Shown: positions 15,825 through 25,797 of the stretch, piece by piece
Numbering within the stretch: the first letter of the stretch is position 1
How the letters are laid out: each line of letters begins with the position of its first letter
Assembly: GCA_934466475.1 (NCBI GenBank)
Contig: CAKSLI010000010.1
Span: 1-64,000, forward strand
DNA from: an uncultured Oscillospiraceae bacterium
GTDB lineage: Bacteria > Bacillota > Clostridia > Oscillospirales > Ruminococcaceae
Reading direction: 5' to 3'
Length of the DNA: 64,000 nt
Program-made: the position numbers and the translations under genes
Notes under the pieces: generated by a model
What the model was told of the DNA's origin: nothing
What the model saw: the letters and a program-made list of their open reading frames with translations, nothing else
The model's database searches: none

Positions 15825-18485
15825 TTACCTGTCCTCCCTGATGTGGAGCTGCGGCTCACCCATAGCCGGGATCCCGAACGGCATATCCGCGCAGTGCTCG
15901 TAATCAAGGAGCTTACCTCCGCTGCGGCAAAGGAACTGCACGCTGTCAACCCTGCGGACATGCGGAGCAGCCGCAATTACCGCGGTCATCTCCTCCACCG
16001 TGGGATATTCGCCTATGCCGAAGCCGCCGCCCGCGCTTCCCCCGCTGAACGGGTCGAGGAACTCCCGCAGACGGGCGCAGATATCCTCGTGTATGCCCTG
16101 CGGGTACGCCTCTCCGTCAGAGGTGATATTCGCAGTCACCAGCACCTCGACAGGCTCCGCCTGTATCACGCGAAGGCTTCCGCGCAGATAGAACGGCATA
16201 GCGCCGCTCACTGCGGTAATGACTGTTTTTCTTGTCAGCCGGAACGCGTTGGTATCCGGCGTTTCCGTCAGCAGCACCAGGGTTATCCCGCCGTCCGTGA
16301 CGCACTTTGCTTTCCGGACGGCGTGATCGGCGGCAAGCGCCGCGCTCACTATATCCCCGGTGGAAATGCACCTGCCAAGAGTGCGGACCCTGTCCGTGCC
16401 GCGCTTTATGCACTCCGCGCGGCTCTCCCCGTCGCTTCCGCCAAAGCAGCCCATGGGATTGTACACCCGGTCAACGAACGGCACCGGGTCAAGGAACCTG
16501 TCGATGCTCCCCGCCGGGAGATTCCCTGCGGCTCCGGCGGTAACGGAATACCGCACCGTGATGTCCGGCTCCCCGGTGAGCTCCGGCTGACAGCCGCGGT
16601 CGAAGATCACCCTGCCGCCCTGCCTGTCCAGAGTGTAGCTGTCGGGCGGGAGGACCTCCCCGGAGACTTCGACCTCCGCGGCACAGACATTCCCCTGCGC
16701 GAGCTGAAGCGGCTCCCCGGAATAAACGAAGCCTGCGGGCTCCTGCGGCGAAGTCTGCACCACCGGAACGACATCCGGGAACATCTCAGCGCTGCGCGGG
16801 CGCGAGCCCTCCGGAGCCATGACGCGCAGCCAGAAGCCGTCCTCGCCGAAATGCTCCGTGCGCTGCATGGGAGAGGTCAGCGAAAAGGTCGCCATACCGC
16901 TTTCCCGCAGACCATCCGTCCTGTCGGAAACGCTTATCCCGAGCCATTCCGCCCTGCCGCCGTGCTGACAGTACGCCTCCCACGAAAGCCCGGCGCCCTC
17001 CCTGTCCGTGGTCTCCAGCCGGAAGAAAAAGCTGCTGTACCCGACAGGCAGCGCCCGGTCAAGGCAGATATACGTGCAGCACTTTCCGGGAACACCGCTG
17101 CGGCCTATGGATATCTCCCCCTGGACGCGGCGCAGCACCATGTCGTGGGACGCATAAAGGCAGTCGGGCTCAGTGCCGCCGGAATAGCTGAATCCAGCCG
17201 TAAACTCCTTCACGCGGGGCATGACGTACTCCATGCTGTCGGAGTAGCCCCGGGTGAGCTCCCTTATCCGGCAGCGGATAAACAGACCCTCGTCAGCGCC
17301 GACCGTGACCGGTGCGATATCCTCCGGGCAGATGAAGGAAAGCGACAGGCTGCCGCGCCCCTCGTCCGCAAAGTCCCCGGAGTGCGCCTCATCGCTGAAA
17401 AGGCGGCTCCAGCCCCTGCCGTTCCAGTATTCCCACACGCAGGACTGTATCAGCTTCCTCAGCGGCGGCTTAGGCTGGAGCTTCGCCGCGGGTATCACGT
17501 TTTTCCACTGTATCTCCTGCGGTGTCTCGGCGCCGGAGGTCTTTTCAAAGGAAAGCTCCGCATGGACAGTCACCGCTGCGCCGCGCTTGCTGAAGCAGTC
17601 GTCCGAGCGCAGGTACAGCGCGTCATAATCCACAGGCTCGCTGCCAAAAGGCAGGAAATCCCTGTCGGGGAGCTTCTCATCATTGAAGTACGCCGCCTGC
17701 ATTTTGCTTTCGCTGACGGAAGCGCTGAGCTGTACGCTCTTCTCCGAAAATTTCGGGAGTATCTGTCCGTCCGTGAAGATCATGCGCAGCCATCTTCCCT
17801 GTACGCCGCAGAATTCCGCAGCGGGCACCGGCTCCGCCAGCGTGAGCGTGAACCTGTCCCCTGAGTACTCCGCGCGCTTCACCGGAACGAATCCGCTGCC
17901 GGAGAGGTACTCCCACTGCACCGCCGCCGGGTCGATAACGGCAGCCGGGCTCACTCCGTGCTGGTCAGCGCGGCTGACATCGAATATCCTGACCTCGCAG
18001 GAAGATCCCCCGCTGCTTTCAAGCAGGCTCTCCGCGGAAAAGCAGATGTATTCCTGCCGCAGGTCGCGCCCGGTCAGGTCGAAGAATCCACCACTGCACA
18101 GCTTTCCGCCGCCGGAGCTGAACAGCGCCTTTACCTCCGCGCCGGAGGAATACAGCTCCGATGTGGTGACGAACTCGCAGTCCTCGCTGCCAAGCCGCGT
18201 CCCTGCGCGGACGTGCACGGCGTTTTCCGAGGTGGGGACGACCCTGACATAACCCACGGCGGGAGTGGCGTCACGGTGCTCCAGCCCGTACATGCTGAGG
18301 TAGAGCACCCGCAGGCGCTCCTCCTGAGCCGGAAGCAGGGCGCGGTTTTCCGCCGTCATCTCTGCGAAGATATCCGTCAGCGCCGAGATATAGCCGCCGT
18401 CGCTGTACCGCCACGCCGGGAGATAGTACCTCCCCAGCGCGCGGAGTTCCTCGGTTATCTGTTCCCTGGTTGCCGGAAGCTCCAT
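15825..18485 (-). CDS. CIS baseplate wedge protein, J-like (large copy)
   Basis: 886-aa J-like baseplate protein, likely the counterpart of Afp11. The N-terminal helical block (ALTDIFAEMTAENRALLP, near residues 31-48) is followed by long beta-rich insertions; the J core begins near 650 with SVTAGAAGNLPAGS, then FGGSDGESRAECIKRG near 684, and ends with a wedge-type C-terminal domain. It lies between gp25 and the second J-like gene, the usual baseplate order. GGAGGGG precedes the ATG. The wedge opens during firing to release sheath contraction. Confidence 0.85.
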   Translation of the reverse strand: MELPATREQITEELRALGRYYLPAWRYSDGGYISALTDIFAEMTAENRALLPAQEERLRVLYLSMYGLEHRDATPAVGYVRVVPTSENAVHVRAGTRLGSEDCEFVTTSELYSSGAEVKALFSSGGGKLCSGGFFDLTGRDLRQEYICFSAESLLESSGGSSCEVRIFDVSRADQHGVSPAAVIDPAAVQWEYLSGSGFVPVKRAEYSGDRFTLTLAEPVPAAEFCGVQGRWLRMIFTDGQILPKFSEKSVQLSASVSESKMQAAYFNDEKLPDRDFLPFGSEPVDYDALYLRSDDCFSKRGAAVTVHAELSFEKTSGAETPQEIQWKNVIPAAKLQPKPPLRKLIQSCVWEYWNGRGWSRLFSDEAHSGDFADEGRGSLSLSFICPEDIAPVTVGADEGLFIRCRIRELTRGYSDSMEYVMPRVKEFTAGFSYSGGTEPDCLYASHDMVLRRVQGEISIGRSGVPGKCCTYICLDRALPVGYSSFFFRLETTDREGAGLSWEAYCQHGGRAEWLGISVSDRTDGLRESGMATFSLTSPMQRTEHFGEDGFWLRVMAPEGSRPRSAEMFPDVVPVVQTSPQEPAGFVYSGEPLQLAQGNVCAAEVEVSGEVLPPDSYTLDRQGGRVIFDRGCQPELTGEPDITVRYSVTAGAAGNLPAGSIDRFLDPVPFVDRVYNPMGCFGGSDGESRAECIKRGTDRVRTLGRCISTGDIVSAALAADHAVRKAKCVTDGGITLVLLTETPDTNAFRLTRKTVITAVSGAMPFYLRGSLRVIQAEPVEVLVTANITSDGEAYPQGIHEDICARLREFLDPFSGGSAGGGFGIGEYPTVEEMTAVIAAAPHVRRVDSVQFLCRSGGKLLDYEHCADMPFGIPAMGEPQLHIREDR

Positions 18486-18502
18486 GCCGCGCCCCTCCTT
18501 TC

Positions 18503-18886
18503 TCAGAATTTGCTGCCCAGCTCAAAGCTGAGGCTCTGCTCGTGTGCGTTCTCCCTTACTATGTACGAGATATTTATTATCAGTGCGCCGGAGCTTTCCC
18601 CGCTGCCGTCCGCGCTTATCTCCACCTGCTCCACCCTGGGCTCGAATGCCGCTATCGCCTGGGATATCTCGTTAGTTATCCGGGAGATAAGCGAGTAGTT
18701 CACGCTTTCAAATGCAAACTGCGCAAGGTCGCAGCCGTATTCCGGACGCATCAGCCGCTCGCCGCGCCGCGTTGAAAGCAGCAGGTGCAGCGACTGACGG
18801 ATATCCTCGTCAACATCGCACAGGCGCGCCTCGCCGCTCTCGTCAAACGTCACCGGGAATGCTATGTCAGTTGGTTTTAAGCTCAT
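18503..18886 (-). CDS. CIS baseplate wedge protein, gp25-like
   Basis: 127-aa gp25/Afp9-type protein that anchors the first sheath ring to the baseplate. The family pattern is visible: DIRQSLHLLLSTRRGERLMR at about residues 26-45, then PEYGCDL, then a helix and the strand LIINISYIV. It overlaps the end of the upstream membrane cyclase-like gene by 20 bp, so the two are translationally coupled. Confidence 0.9.
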   Translation of the reverse strand: MSLKPTDIAFPVTFDESGEARLCDVDEDIRQSLHLLLSTRRGERLMRPEYGCDLAQFAFESVNYSLISRITNEISQAIAAFEPRVEQVEISADGSGESSGALIINISYIVRENAHEQSLSFELGSKF

Positions 18887-21599
18887 TCTTGTTCTCCTTC
18901 AGGAAATCGCCGCCCTCGCACAGCATAAGGTACCGCCTTGCGATAAGGTCTCCCCTGTTGACGCGCAGCACCTCTATGAAGTGGCTCCGCGCCTCGCGGA
19001 TATGCCCGGCGCGGTATTCGTCCATTCCACGGTTGAACGCCGCCAGCGTTGACAGCCGGAGCTGCTTTTCCTCGCCGCAGCAGCCCTCTGGGACCTCGTA
19101 CAGACCTATTTCGAAGCGCTTTCCGGATATACCGCCGAGCTCCGAAAGGGTGCCGATGTACTTCAGCGTGACGTTCACGCCGCATAGCGCTTTCTTCACG
19201 TTGTCCGTCAGGACATAGGACAGGTCGTACTCCTTCATGACTGCGGCGATGTACTGCTGCATTTCTATCGCAGAGGACACCGTGACCGGCTTCATCGCCT
19301 CGCCGGTTCCTATCACGCCTATCGTGGAATCCGCCCGCTGGAGGGTTATCTTGACCTCCGCGTCATTGAGCGCCTCGGCGGTCAGCTTTTCGCGTATGGA
19401 CAGTGCAGCCTCCACCGCGCTGGAAGTCTCCCCGCTGAATATGCATGTCATCTGGCGGTCGTCAAGACTCTGCACGGCTCCGCCGAACCCCGACACCGTT
19501 GCCGAAACAAGCCCGTATATCCGGTTCAGCGCGGAAAATCCATCGGTCCCTGCGCTGTGAAGCCGGTTCATGTTGATACCGATGAACAGGTAGTTCAGCA
19601 CCACCTCGCGGCTGTCCTCCGGGCTTACGTCAAGGACGCTCCGCTTATCCATGAGCCGGAAAAAGTCCTTCGGCAGGTAGCGCTCGTAAGCTTTGCTTAT
19701 CACGTTTATGCTGTTGAAGTAGTCCTCCAGCTTGACGGACATCTCGCTGAAGCTTGCCGCGATATCCTGGAGCTCGTCGTTTGTCTTTATAACGACGCGT
19801 GTGCCAATCTTGCCCTCAGAGATCTCGGAGACCGCTTTCTTTATCTTTTTCAGCGGATAAAGCAGCTTCACCAGGAACAGCAGGAATGCCGCGCATATCA
19901 CCGTGAACAGGAATCCCCATATTATTGAAAGCCGCAGCGCAGTCTGGCTCACGGAGAGCTCCAGCTCGTTGTATTCGCACCCCGCCATGACAAAGCCGAT
20001 ATTATTCCCGGCGCTGTCGAATATCGCGCGGGATTCCTCCATCCACTTGCGGTTCTGTGAGCGCGATGTGGTCGCGAGATACTCATCCGGGGTCAGCTCT
20101 CGTATCATGTCAAGCGTGTCGGTGCTGGTGTAATAGGAAGCAAGCGCGCCCGGCTCCTGGCTGCCGTAATAGTAGATATAGTAATACTTTCCTTCCACAA
20201 GCTTTGCCACCCTGATGAAAGCCACTGAACCCAGCGTGTACATTCTCGGGAAATACAGATCATCGTCCAGCGTGTACAGCGGCTTTGAGCGATCCTCATA
20301 TTCCTGCATGAGAGTCAGCGTTTCATCAGGAAGCACCCCGGTGTCGAACGCTTCCTCGTCAATCCCTCCGGCTACATAGTCAAGAATATCCCTCAGCGCA
20401 ACGGTCTCGGTACTGTTGAGGATCCGTTTCATAAAGACGTTGGACGTTGAGAACATGATGCCAAACGACACGGCTATCAGCACAAGGGAAATCAGGAGCT
20501 GCTTCACCACTACCTTACGCAGCGAAAGCAGCCTGCCGCCTATGAACAGCAGAAGCAGCACTCCCACGAAAATGCAGCCTGAAACTATCAGCAGCACGAG
20601 TATTCCACGGCCGAGCGGAAGAAGCGGCTCGTCATATACCTTGGAATTGCCGGAAGCGTCGGAAAAGCACACTATTTTGCCGCGCTCGCCGTCAGGCTTG
20701 ACTATGCCAATAAAATAATAGCCGCTCTGAGACGACCAGCTGGTCACCCCGACATCGCGCAGGTCGGAGAACCTGATGCCGTCCGCGATCTCCCTGTCAG
20801 CCGAACTGTTTCCAAGCCCGGGAACATAGTAGATGTCCGTTATCGCCTTTTCGTCATAATCACTTTCCAGCAAGAATCCGGAAAGCGAAATATCGTTCAG
20901 TGACACGCCGTAGATCGCATGGGAAAACATGAACGGATCTTCAAGGTTTACCTTATCTATATTGAATTTTCTCTGCTTCATATCACTGTCGATAAAGCAG
21001 ATATGGTCGTCAGAATCGAAATAAACAACGCCGTATGCCGTAACGCCCGCCCAGCCGGGGGACGTGCCCTCCTCCAGCGCATAGCGCCGCAGCTCGCCGG
21101 TTTTTCCTCCGGATCCTATCTCCTGAGTGAATATCTGGTCGGTATTTGTCAGCACCACGTTCAGTATGTCGGGATTTTCGCGGTCCTGGTCGTACGCCTC
21201 GCAGAAATCCGCGGAAAAGAACAGCGTTTCACTGCTCAGCGGGATAGTCAGCACCTCGCCCTTCCACGAGCCGTCGGCGGTAAACCTGTCAACGCGCAGG
21301 AACGGTTTATCGCCGTCCACTCCCTGCGACATCAGGAACAGCTCGCTGCGGTAACATATAATATCCAGGTACTGCCGGACCTTGATAACATCGTCCAGCC
21401 GCTCCGTGCGGTCCAGCCCCTTTTCCTGATTCACCACCCGCAGGAAATTTCCGCGCTCGAACTTGGCAACGGTGTACAGCGTGCCCTCGCCCGATAATGT
21501 GAAGCAGTACACCTGCTCGGATGGAGTAAGGCAGAATCTGAGCGCAAGGACGATCCCCACGATAAGAGCCGCCGCAGCGGAAATAATTATCTTCTTCAT
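18867..21599 (-). CDS. Membrane HAMP protein with degenerate class III cyclase-like domain
   Basis: 910 aa, inside the baseplate operon. A membrane anchor (about residues 3-22) is followed by an extracytoplasmic beta-rich, propeller-like region (about 25-330), membrane segments near 335-357 and 370-392, a second extracytoplasmic sensor-like region (about 395-570), a fourth segment near 575-597, a HAMP linker (about 600-655), a class III nucleotide-cyclase-like domain (about 680-830) and a short TPR-like tail (RGMDEYRAGHIREARSHF). The first metal-binding Asp of active cyclases (F-x-D-I-x-G-F) is absent: the segment reads LFIGINMNRL. It is therefore probably a non-catalytic or altered signalling domain. 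The ATG behind GAGGAG is chosen over a TTG nine bases upstream. Overlap with gp25 ties it to baseplate assembly. Confidence 0.7.
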   Translation of the reverse strand: MKKIIISAAAALIVGIVLALRFCLTPSEQVYCFTLSGEGTLYTVAKFERGNFLRVVNQEKGLDRTERLDDVIKVRQYLDIICYRSELFLMSQGVDGDKPFLRVDRFTADGSWKGEVLTIPLSSETLFFSADFCEAYDQDRENPDILNVVLTNTDQIFTQEIGSGGKTGELRRYALEEGTSPGWAGVTAYGVVYFDSDDHICFIDSDMKQRKFNIDKVNLEDPFMFSHAIYGVSLNDISLSGFLLESDYDEKAITDIYYVPGLGNSSADREIADGIRFSDLRDVGVTSWSSQSGYYFIGIVKPDGERGKIVCFSDASGNSKVYDEPLLPLGRGILVLLIVSGCIFVGVLLLLFIGGRLLSLRKVVVKQLLISLVLIAVSFGIMFSTSNVFMKRILNSTETVALRDILDYVAGGIDEEAFDTGVLPDETLTLMQEYEDRSKPLYTLDDDLYFPRMYTLGSVAFIRVAKLVEGKYYYIYYYGSQEPGALASYYTSTDTLDMIRELTPDEYLATTSRSQNRKWMEESRAIFDSAGNNIGFVMAGCEYNELELSVSQTALRLSIIWGFLFTVICAAFLLFLVKLLYPLKKIKKAVSEISEGKIGTRVVIKTNDELQDIAASFSEMSVKLEDYFNSINVISKAYERYLPKDFFRLMDKRSVLDVSPEDSREVVLNYLFIGINMNRLHSAGTDGFSALNRIYGLVSATVSGFGGAVQSLDDRQMTCIFSGETSSAVEAALSIREKLTAEALNDAEVKITLQRADSTIGVIGTGEAMKPVTVSSAIEMQQYIAAVMKEYDLSYVLTDNVKKALCGVNVTLKYIGTLSELGGISGKRFEIGLYEVPEGCCGEEKQLRLSTLAAFNRGMDEYRAGHIREARSHFIEVLRVNRGDLIARRYLMLCEGGDFLKENKNELKTN

Positions 21600-21614
21600 A
21601 TCCAGCAACTCCTC

Positions 21615-22220
21615 TCAGATAACTGCGTTCACTGCCGCCTTTGCCGCCTCGGAATGATCCTCCTGCTGAGAGGAATCCAGCAGCGCTGCCGCCGCAGATA
21701 CCGCCGGCGCCGACTTCGGTGCTGACGGCGGGATGTACTCCGTCATGGAAACGGCGACCGTTGCCTTTACCGGGCGTCCGTCCCGCAGGAACATCGTGCG
21801 GTTCTCCTTCAGGGAGGTCACCACCCCGGTGAACGAGAAGCTGCCCCAGCTGAACAGCACTATCGGCGGAGTCCCGATGGTCCCATCCATTTTCTTCACC
21901 GGTTCGATAAGCTCGTGGAGCTGATCCAGCTGCGGCGTGATGTCGTCCGACATGGAGGCGAAGATGTCCTTCAGCTTCATTGTCGCCGAGGTCAGCTGCG
22001 CCAGGGAATTTCCGCCGTTCATTGCGTCAAAGTACAGCTCAACGTTCAGCTTTCTCGCCTGAGTTTTCGCAAACTGGAGCGTATCCGTGTGCTTCTCAGC
22101 GTCAGCCACCGTGGTGTAATCCGCGCCGGAATCAACAGAATAGGACGCGGGATTGAACATGACGTTCATGTGCAGAGTGTAGCCTCCCTGCTTCGCTATG
22201 TAGAATGCCGCTTTCTGCAT
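21615..22220 (-). CDS. CIS tube-cap/adaptor protein, Afp7-like without LysM
   Basis: 201-aa CIS tube-type protein (COG1652-related). Diagnostic segments: NVMFNPASYSV near residues 19-29, NVELYFDAMNGG near 59-70, PPIVLFSWGSFSFTGVV near 118-134 and GRPVKATVAVSMTEY near 147-161. In Afp and T4 the equivalent protein (Afp7/gp53) joins tube and baseplate and ends in a LysM domain; here the C-terminus after residue 165 is only Ala/Ser-rich, so LysM is missing. GGGAGGG precedes the ATG. Confidence 0.8.
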   Translation of the reverse strand: MQKAAFYIAKQGGYTLHMNVMFNPASYSVDSGADYTTVADAEKHTDTLQFAKTQARKLNVELYFDAMNGGNSLAQLTSATMKLKDIFASMSDDITPQLDQLHELIEPVKKMDGTIGTPPIVLFSWGSFSFTGVVTSLKENRTMFLRDGRPVKATVAVSMTEYIPPSAPKSAPAVSAAAALLDSSQQEDHSEAAKAAVNAVI

Positions 22221-22239
22221 GTCTGTCCCTCCCCGCCGG

Positions 22240-25200
22240 TCATCTGCCGGTTATCCTGCTTTCAGTGCGGAGCCTGCTCTCAAGCCGCTCCATTACCATT
22301 CCGCACAGTCTGTCGGCGTTCTCGCGGGACATGACCGTGCTCTGTATTTTTTCGGTGAACTGCCGCTCCTGTGATACTTCGTGCATCGTGCTGCGCACAA
22401 GCTCCCGGAGCTCCTTTACGCTTTCCTCCGTTATGGGTCCCGGGCGGTCCTGCACCGCTTCTGAGTCCTGCGGAGCTGCGCCATGGGCGGGAGTTCCGTC
22501 CTCAGCCGGGGGTTCTTCCTGCGGAAGTCCCGCCGCGCTGTTCTCAGATGCCCCGGAGCGCGCCGGAACTTCCGCCAGTACAAGCCCGCCGTTCTCCAGT
22601 ATTTCTGCGGAGCTCCCGCCGAGCGCCTGCACGATGAGCTCCGTGCTTTCCCCGGAAGTGAATCGCTCCGCAGTGCGGCGGGTCTCCGTCTGCCTGCGGC
22701 TCTCAGTGAAGCCGTATTTTTCAGTCAGCCCGGAGACCAGCTCCGAGCGGAAAATCTCCCGCAGGGTGTCCGTTATTTCCGAACTTTCGGCGCGGAAAAT
22801 GCGCTCTGCAAACGCGCTTTCGCCGCTGTAAAATTCCGCGGAGCTTACTGAGCCGAAGTACAGCATGCGGCTATCAGCCGTGCGCTCCGTACTGAAACGT
22901 CGCTCCGTTCTCCCGCCGTACAGCCGGGCGTGCTCCGATGAGACCACGATTTTCCGGAGCAGCTCCCGCGGCATGCGCCTGCGAAGCCCGCTGTCATTCA
23001 GTATGCTGCGGAAAACTCCCGTCCTTCCGTCGGAGCCGGGTCTGCCGTCCGCGCCGGCTCCATTCATGCCGTTTGCGGAGCTCCCCGCCGCGCCGCCTGC
23101 ACCGATTCCGTCCGCGCCGTTCTTGCCGTCTGCGCCGGAGCCGCCTCTTACCTGAACAGCGGAGCGGACAAGCCCGGCTTTTCCGGTTCCGGAGCCGATT
23201 TGCACCGTGCCTGCTCTGCGAAGCTCCGGGGCGGCCGCGCGTTGCTCCGGTGTTCCCGCATAGACCAGCTCGGAAAGCCCGAAAAGAGCTGTCACGCCTC
23301 CCGGCAGAGAAACTGTACCGGCCGACGGCGCGCCCGCCTCCACTAGCCGAATAACGGCGTTCTCGGCGCTGTACAGACGTTCCACAGTGCTGTTTCTGGA
23401 GCTGAGCAGCCGCGATATGCTGTTAAGCGCCAGCGGTGGAACACTCCTTTCGCCGCCTGTAAGCGTGGTTCTTTCGCTCCGGACGGTGTTTTCTCGATTA
23501 CTGAAAGTATATTTCCCAGAAATATTACTTTCAGACCTGTGTTCCGAAACGACTTTCTCGGATTTATGCTCTGTATTTTCAGCGGTTTCACGATAAAGAT
23601 ATGTCAGCATTTCGCGGATATCGGCGGCTCCTGCGGTATGCTCACGGAAAATCCCGTGGGATATCGTCTCCCGATTTACAGGCAACTCAATATACAAATC
23701 GTAATTTTTCCGCATGAAATTACCAAAGGTGTTGAACGAATTCACATTCAGCAGCTCCGTAGCCGCTTTCGCCGGGACTTCGTGCGCGTAGTCCCCGTGA
23801 ATCTCACGGAAAACACGCCCGGCTCCTGCCGCTGGGGTTTCATGGGAAGCCGCATCGCCATGCGGGTTCCCCACGGAATCTGCCGGGCTGTCCCCCGCAG
23901 CTAGCGGGGTTCCCACGCCGGGAGCCCCGGAGTTCCTCAGTAAATGGGTACCAGCCGGGAGAATCTCCGTGCTTTCGCCCTCGCGGAGCAGTTTTTCAGT
24001 CGCGGAAGACGTATCTTTTCTATACTCTGTGGAATATATCAGCTCATTATTACGTTCAGATGTGAGGAATTCCGCTGTCATTTCCACAGAATGACTGCTG
24101 TTTGCAGCCGCGCGCATTTCCGACAGGATCTCCGCGCGTTGTTCCGGAATCCTCATATAGCCTGCCCCGGAGTTCCCGAAATAGGAATTTCTGAAGCTGA
24201 AATTTGCGAATCCTGAGTTCCCGAAGCCGGATTTCCCGGCGGATATCTCCCGGCGGAGCTCGGCGAGCCTGCGCTCCGAAACGGCTGATTTTCGCAGCTC
24301 CCGGAGAATTTCCGCGCGGCGGAGCTCCGTGGAAAGGTTGACGCTCAGGCGCTCACGCTGGCGGAAAACCGCGGATACCGGCGCTTCGCCGGGACGTCCC
24401 GGGATGGGCTCCGGCTGAACGAAAGGTTCACGCTCTGTGTTCAGGAAGGTCATCTCGCTGCGCAGCCGGACTGCGTTTTCGCGGGTGCTCGTACGCTCCC
24501 GCCGGAGTTCCGCTGAAAGCTCCCGGCTCTTTTCGGTCAGGAGGCTGCGCTGCTCCCGCATAAGCTGCGCGGTGAACCTCGAATTTTCCGCGCGGGTCAC
24601 GCTGTGCATGAGCCGCAGGGCCGCCTCCAAAGCCGGAACAGGAGCTCCCGCGGATTCCATGAGCCGAGTTTTCAGGCTCCAGGAACGGCTCCCGGTGGAT
24701 TCCCGGCTGAAAACGGTGAAGTGCTCCCGTTCGGTCAGCTCCCGGGTAAGCCCGGATTTCATGCTCTGCGCTGAGGTCAACACGCGCTCCAGGCTGTCGC
24801 TGACTGTCGCGAAGCTAGTCCTTTTCTCGTCCAGAAAGGCGTGTGTGAGAATGATCCTGCCGCCCGCCGACCGCAGGAATCCGGACAGAAATTCTGTGCT
24901 CTCAGACCGGGTCTCGTGGGAATTTTCCCGCCGGATATCGCGCACGGCGCTTGTATTTTTGCGTTGTTCGGTGATTGTCCGGCTGGAATCTGAACGCTCC
25001 GTCCGGACGTCCCTGACATCAGTCTTCAGCGTATGATCTGAGGAATACTCCCGGAAATGCCGCTCTGTGCTGAACTCGCAGCGGCGGATTTCGCGCTCCG
25101 CGGCGGAGCTTTCCCGCAGGAGCTCCCGGAGGGATACGCTGTGCTCCTCCTCACGGAATTCCAGCGCGGCGGCGCTGCTGAACAGTCTGTCCATGCGCGC

Positions 25201-25761
25201 CGTGAAGCTGCGTAGCTCCCGCAGGCGGGTCATTTCAGCGTTTTTTTTTAGCTCCCGGATAATCCCGGAAACGTCCGTGCGGGTGTTTCCGCCGAGGATC
25301 GAAGTCAGCTCCGAGACATCAGCAGTATGCCTCTGATTCACGCCCGCTATCCGCGAAAGCTGCACCGAAAGCCCGTTTATCAGCTGTTCGGTCTGCTCGC
25401 TGGTGATGTTCCCGCCGGAGAACGAACCCTCGATATCTGTCAGCAGCGCACGTAGCTCAGTGCTCATGTTCCCGGAGACCGCCGCGCGGTAATTGTTCAC
25501 GATATTGCAGATGTTCTGCCGTATGACAGTTGTATTCCCGGCAACGGAGATATTCGTGCTGCCGCTCTGCGCCCGGAACTGCCGCATTGACTCCAGCAGG
25601 AGCATAAGAAGCTCACCGACCACTGGGGAATCCCCTTTGAAGGTCAGCTCGCTGTCGCGCTCAAACGGAAACGAGGAGGAGGGAGCGTCATCGAGCGCGG
25701 CTATCCTGCGCACGGTCGGCTTAAGTCCCGGCTTTGGCTGGAATGGCGTTATGCTCTTCAT
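22240..25761 (-). CDS. Giant Arg/Glu/Ser/Thr-rich CIS protein, unknown
   Basis: 1173 aa, not recognised. The N-terminal ~200 residues are helical and ordinary (FKGDSPVVGELLMLLLESM). From about 200 to 870 the chain is dominated by Arg, Glu, Ser and Thr with recurring short units such as ERxxS, TEFL and RELLRES, suggesting long fibrous helices. At about 880-925 there is a Gly-rich collagen-like stretch (GAD-GKN-GAD type triplets). The C-terminus (about 1105-1173) is helical and charged. It lies between tube and Afp7-like genes. Candidates are a tape measure or an inner scaffold, or a cargo carried in the tube; nothing decides between them. Confidence 0.5.
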   Translation of the reverse strand: MKSITPFQPKPGLKPTVRRIAALDDAPSSSFPFERDSELTFKGDSPVVGELLMLLLESMRQFRAQSGSTNISVAGNTTVIRQNICNIVNNYRAAVSGNMSTELRALLTDIEGSFSGGNITSEQTEQLINGLSVQLSRIAGVNQRHTADVSELTSILGGNTRTDVSGIIRELKKNAEMTRLRELRSFTARMDRLFSSAAALEFREEEHSVSLRELLRESSAAEREIRRCEFSTERHFREYSSDHTLKTDVRDVRTERSDSSRTITEQRKNTSAVRDIRRENSHETRSESTEFLSGFLRSAGGRIILTHAFLDEKRTSFATVSDSLERVLTSAQSMKSGLTRELTEREHFTVFSRESTGSRSWSLKTRLMESAGAPVPALEAALRLMHSVTRAENSRFTAQLMREQRSLLTEKSRELSAELRRERTSTRENAVRLRSEMTFLNTEREPFVQPEPIPGRPGEAPVSAVFRQRERLSVNLSTELRRAEILRELRKSAVSERRLAELRREISAGKSGFGNSGFANFSFRNSYFGNSGAGYMRIPEQRAEILSEMRAAANSSHSVEMTAEFLTSERNNELIYSTEYRKDTSSATEKLLREGESTEILPAGTHLLRNSGAPGVGTPLAAGDSPADSVGNPHGDAASHETPAAGAGRVFREIHGDYAHEVPAKAATELLNVNSFNTFGNFMRKNYDLYIELPVNRETISHGIFREHTAGAADIREMLTYLYRETAENTEHKSEKVVSEHRSESNISGKYTFSNRENTVRSERTTLTGGERSVPPLALNSISRLLSSRNSTVERLYSAENAVIRLVEAGAPSAGTVSLPGGVTALFGLSELVYAGTPEQRAAAPELRRAGTVQIGSGTGKAGLVRSAVQVRGGSGADGKNGADGIGAGGAAGSSANGMNGAGADGRPGSDGRTGVFRSILNDSGLRRRMPRELLRKIVVSSEHARLYGGRTERRFSTERTADSRMLYFGSVSSAEFYSGESAFAERIFRAESSEITDTLREIFRSELVSGLTEKYGFTESRRQTETRRTAERFTSGESTELIVQALGGSSAEILENGGLVLAEVPARSGASENSAAGLPQEEPPAEDGTPAHGAAPQDSEAVQDRPGPITEESVKELRELVRSTMHEVSQERQFTEKIQSTVMSRENADRLCGMVMERLESRLRTESRITGR

Positions 25762-25797
25762 GCGGCTCCCCCCTTCAGTGTTTATTAAAGCACAAAG

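Noticed and set aside
15843-17864. Long open frame (673 codons) on the plus strand opposite the large J-like gene
   Set aside because: It is antisense to a clear J-like baseplate gene, is Arg/Ala/His-rich with no domain, and lacks a ribosome binding site; a by-product of GC-rich codon use.
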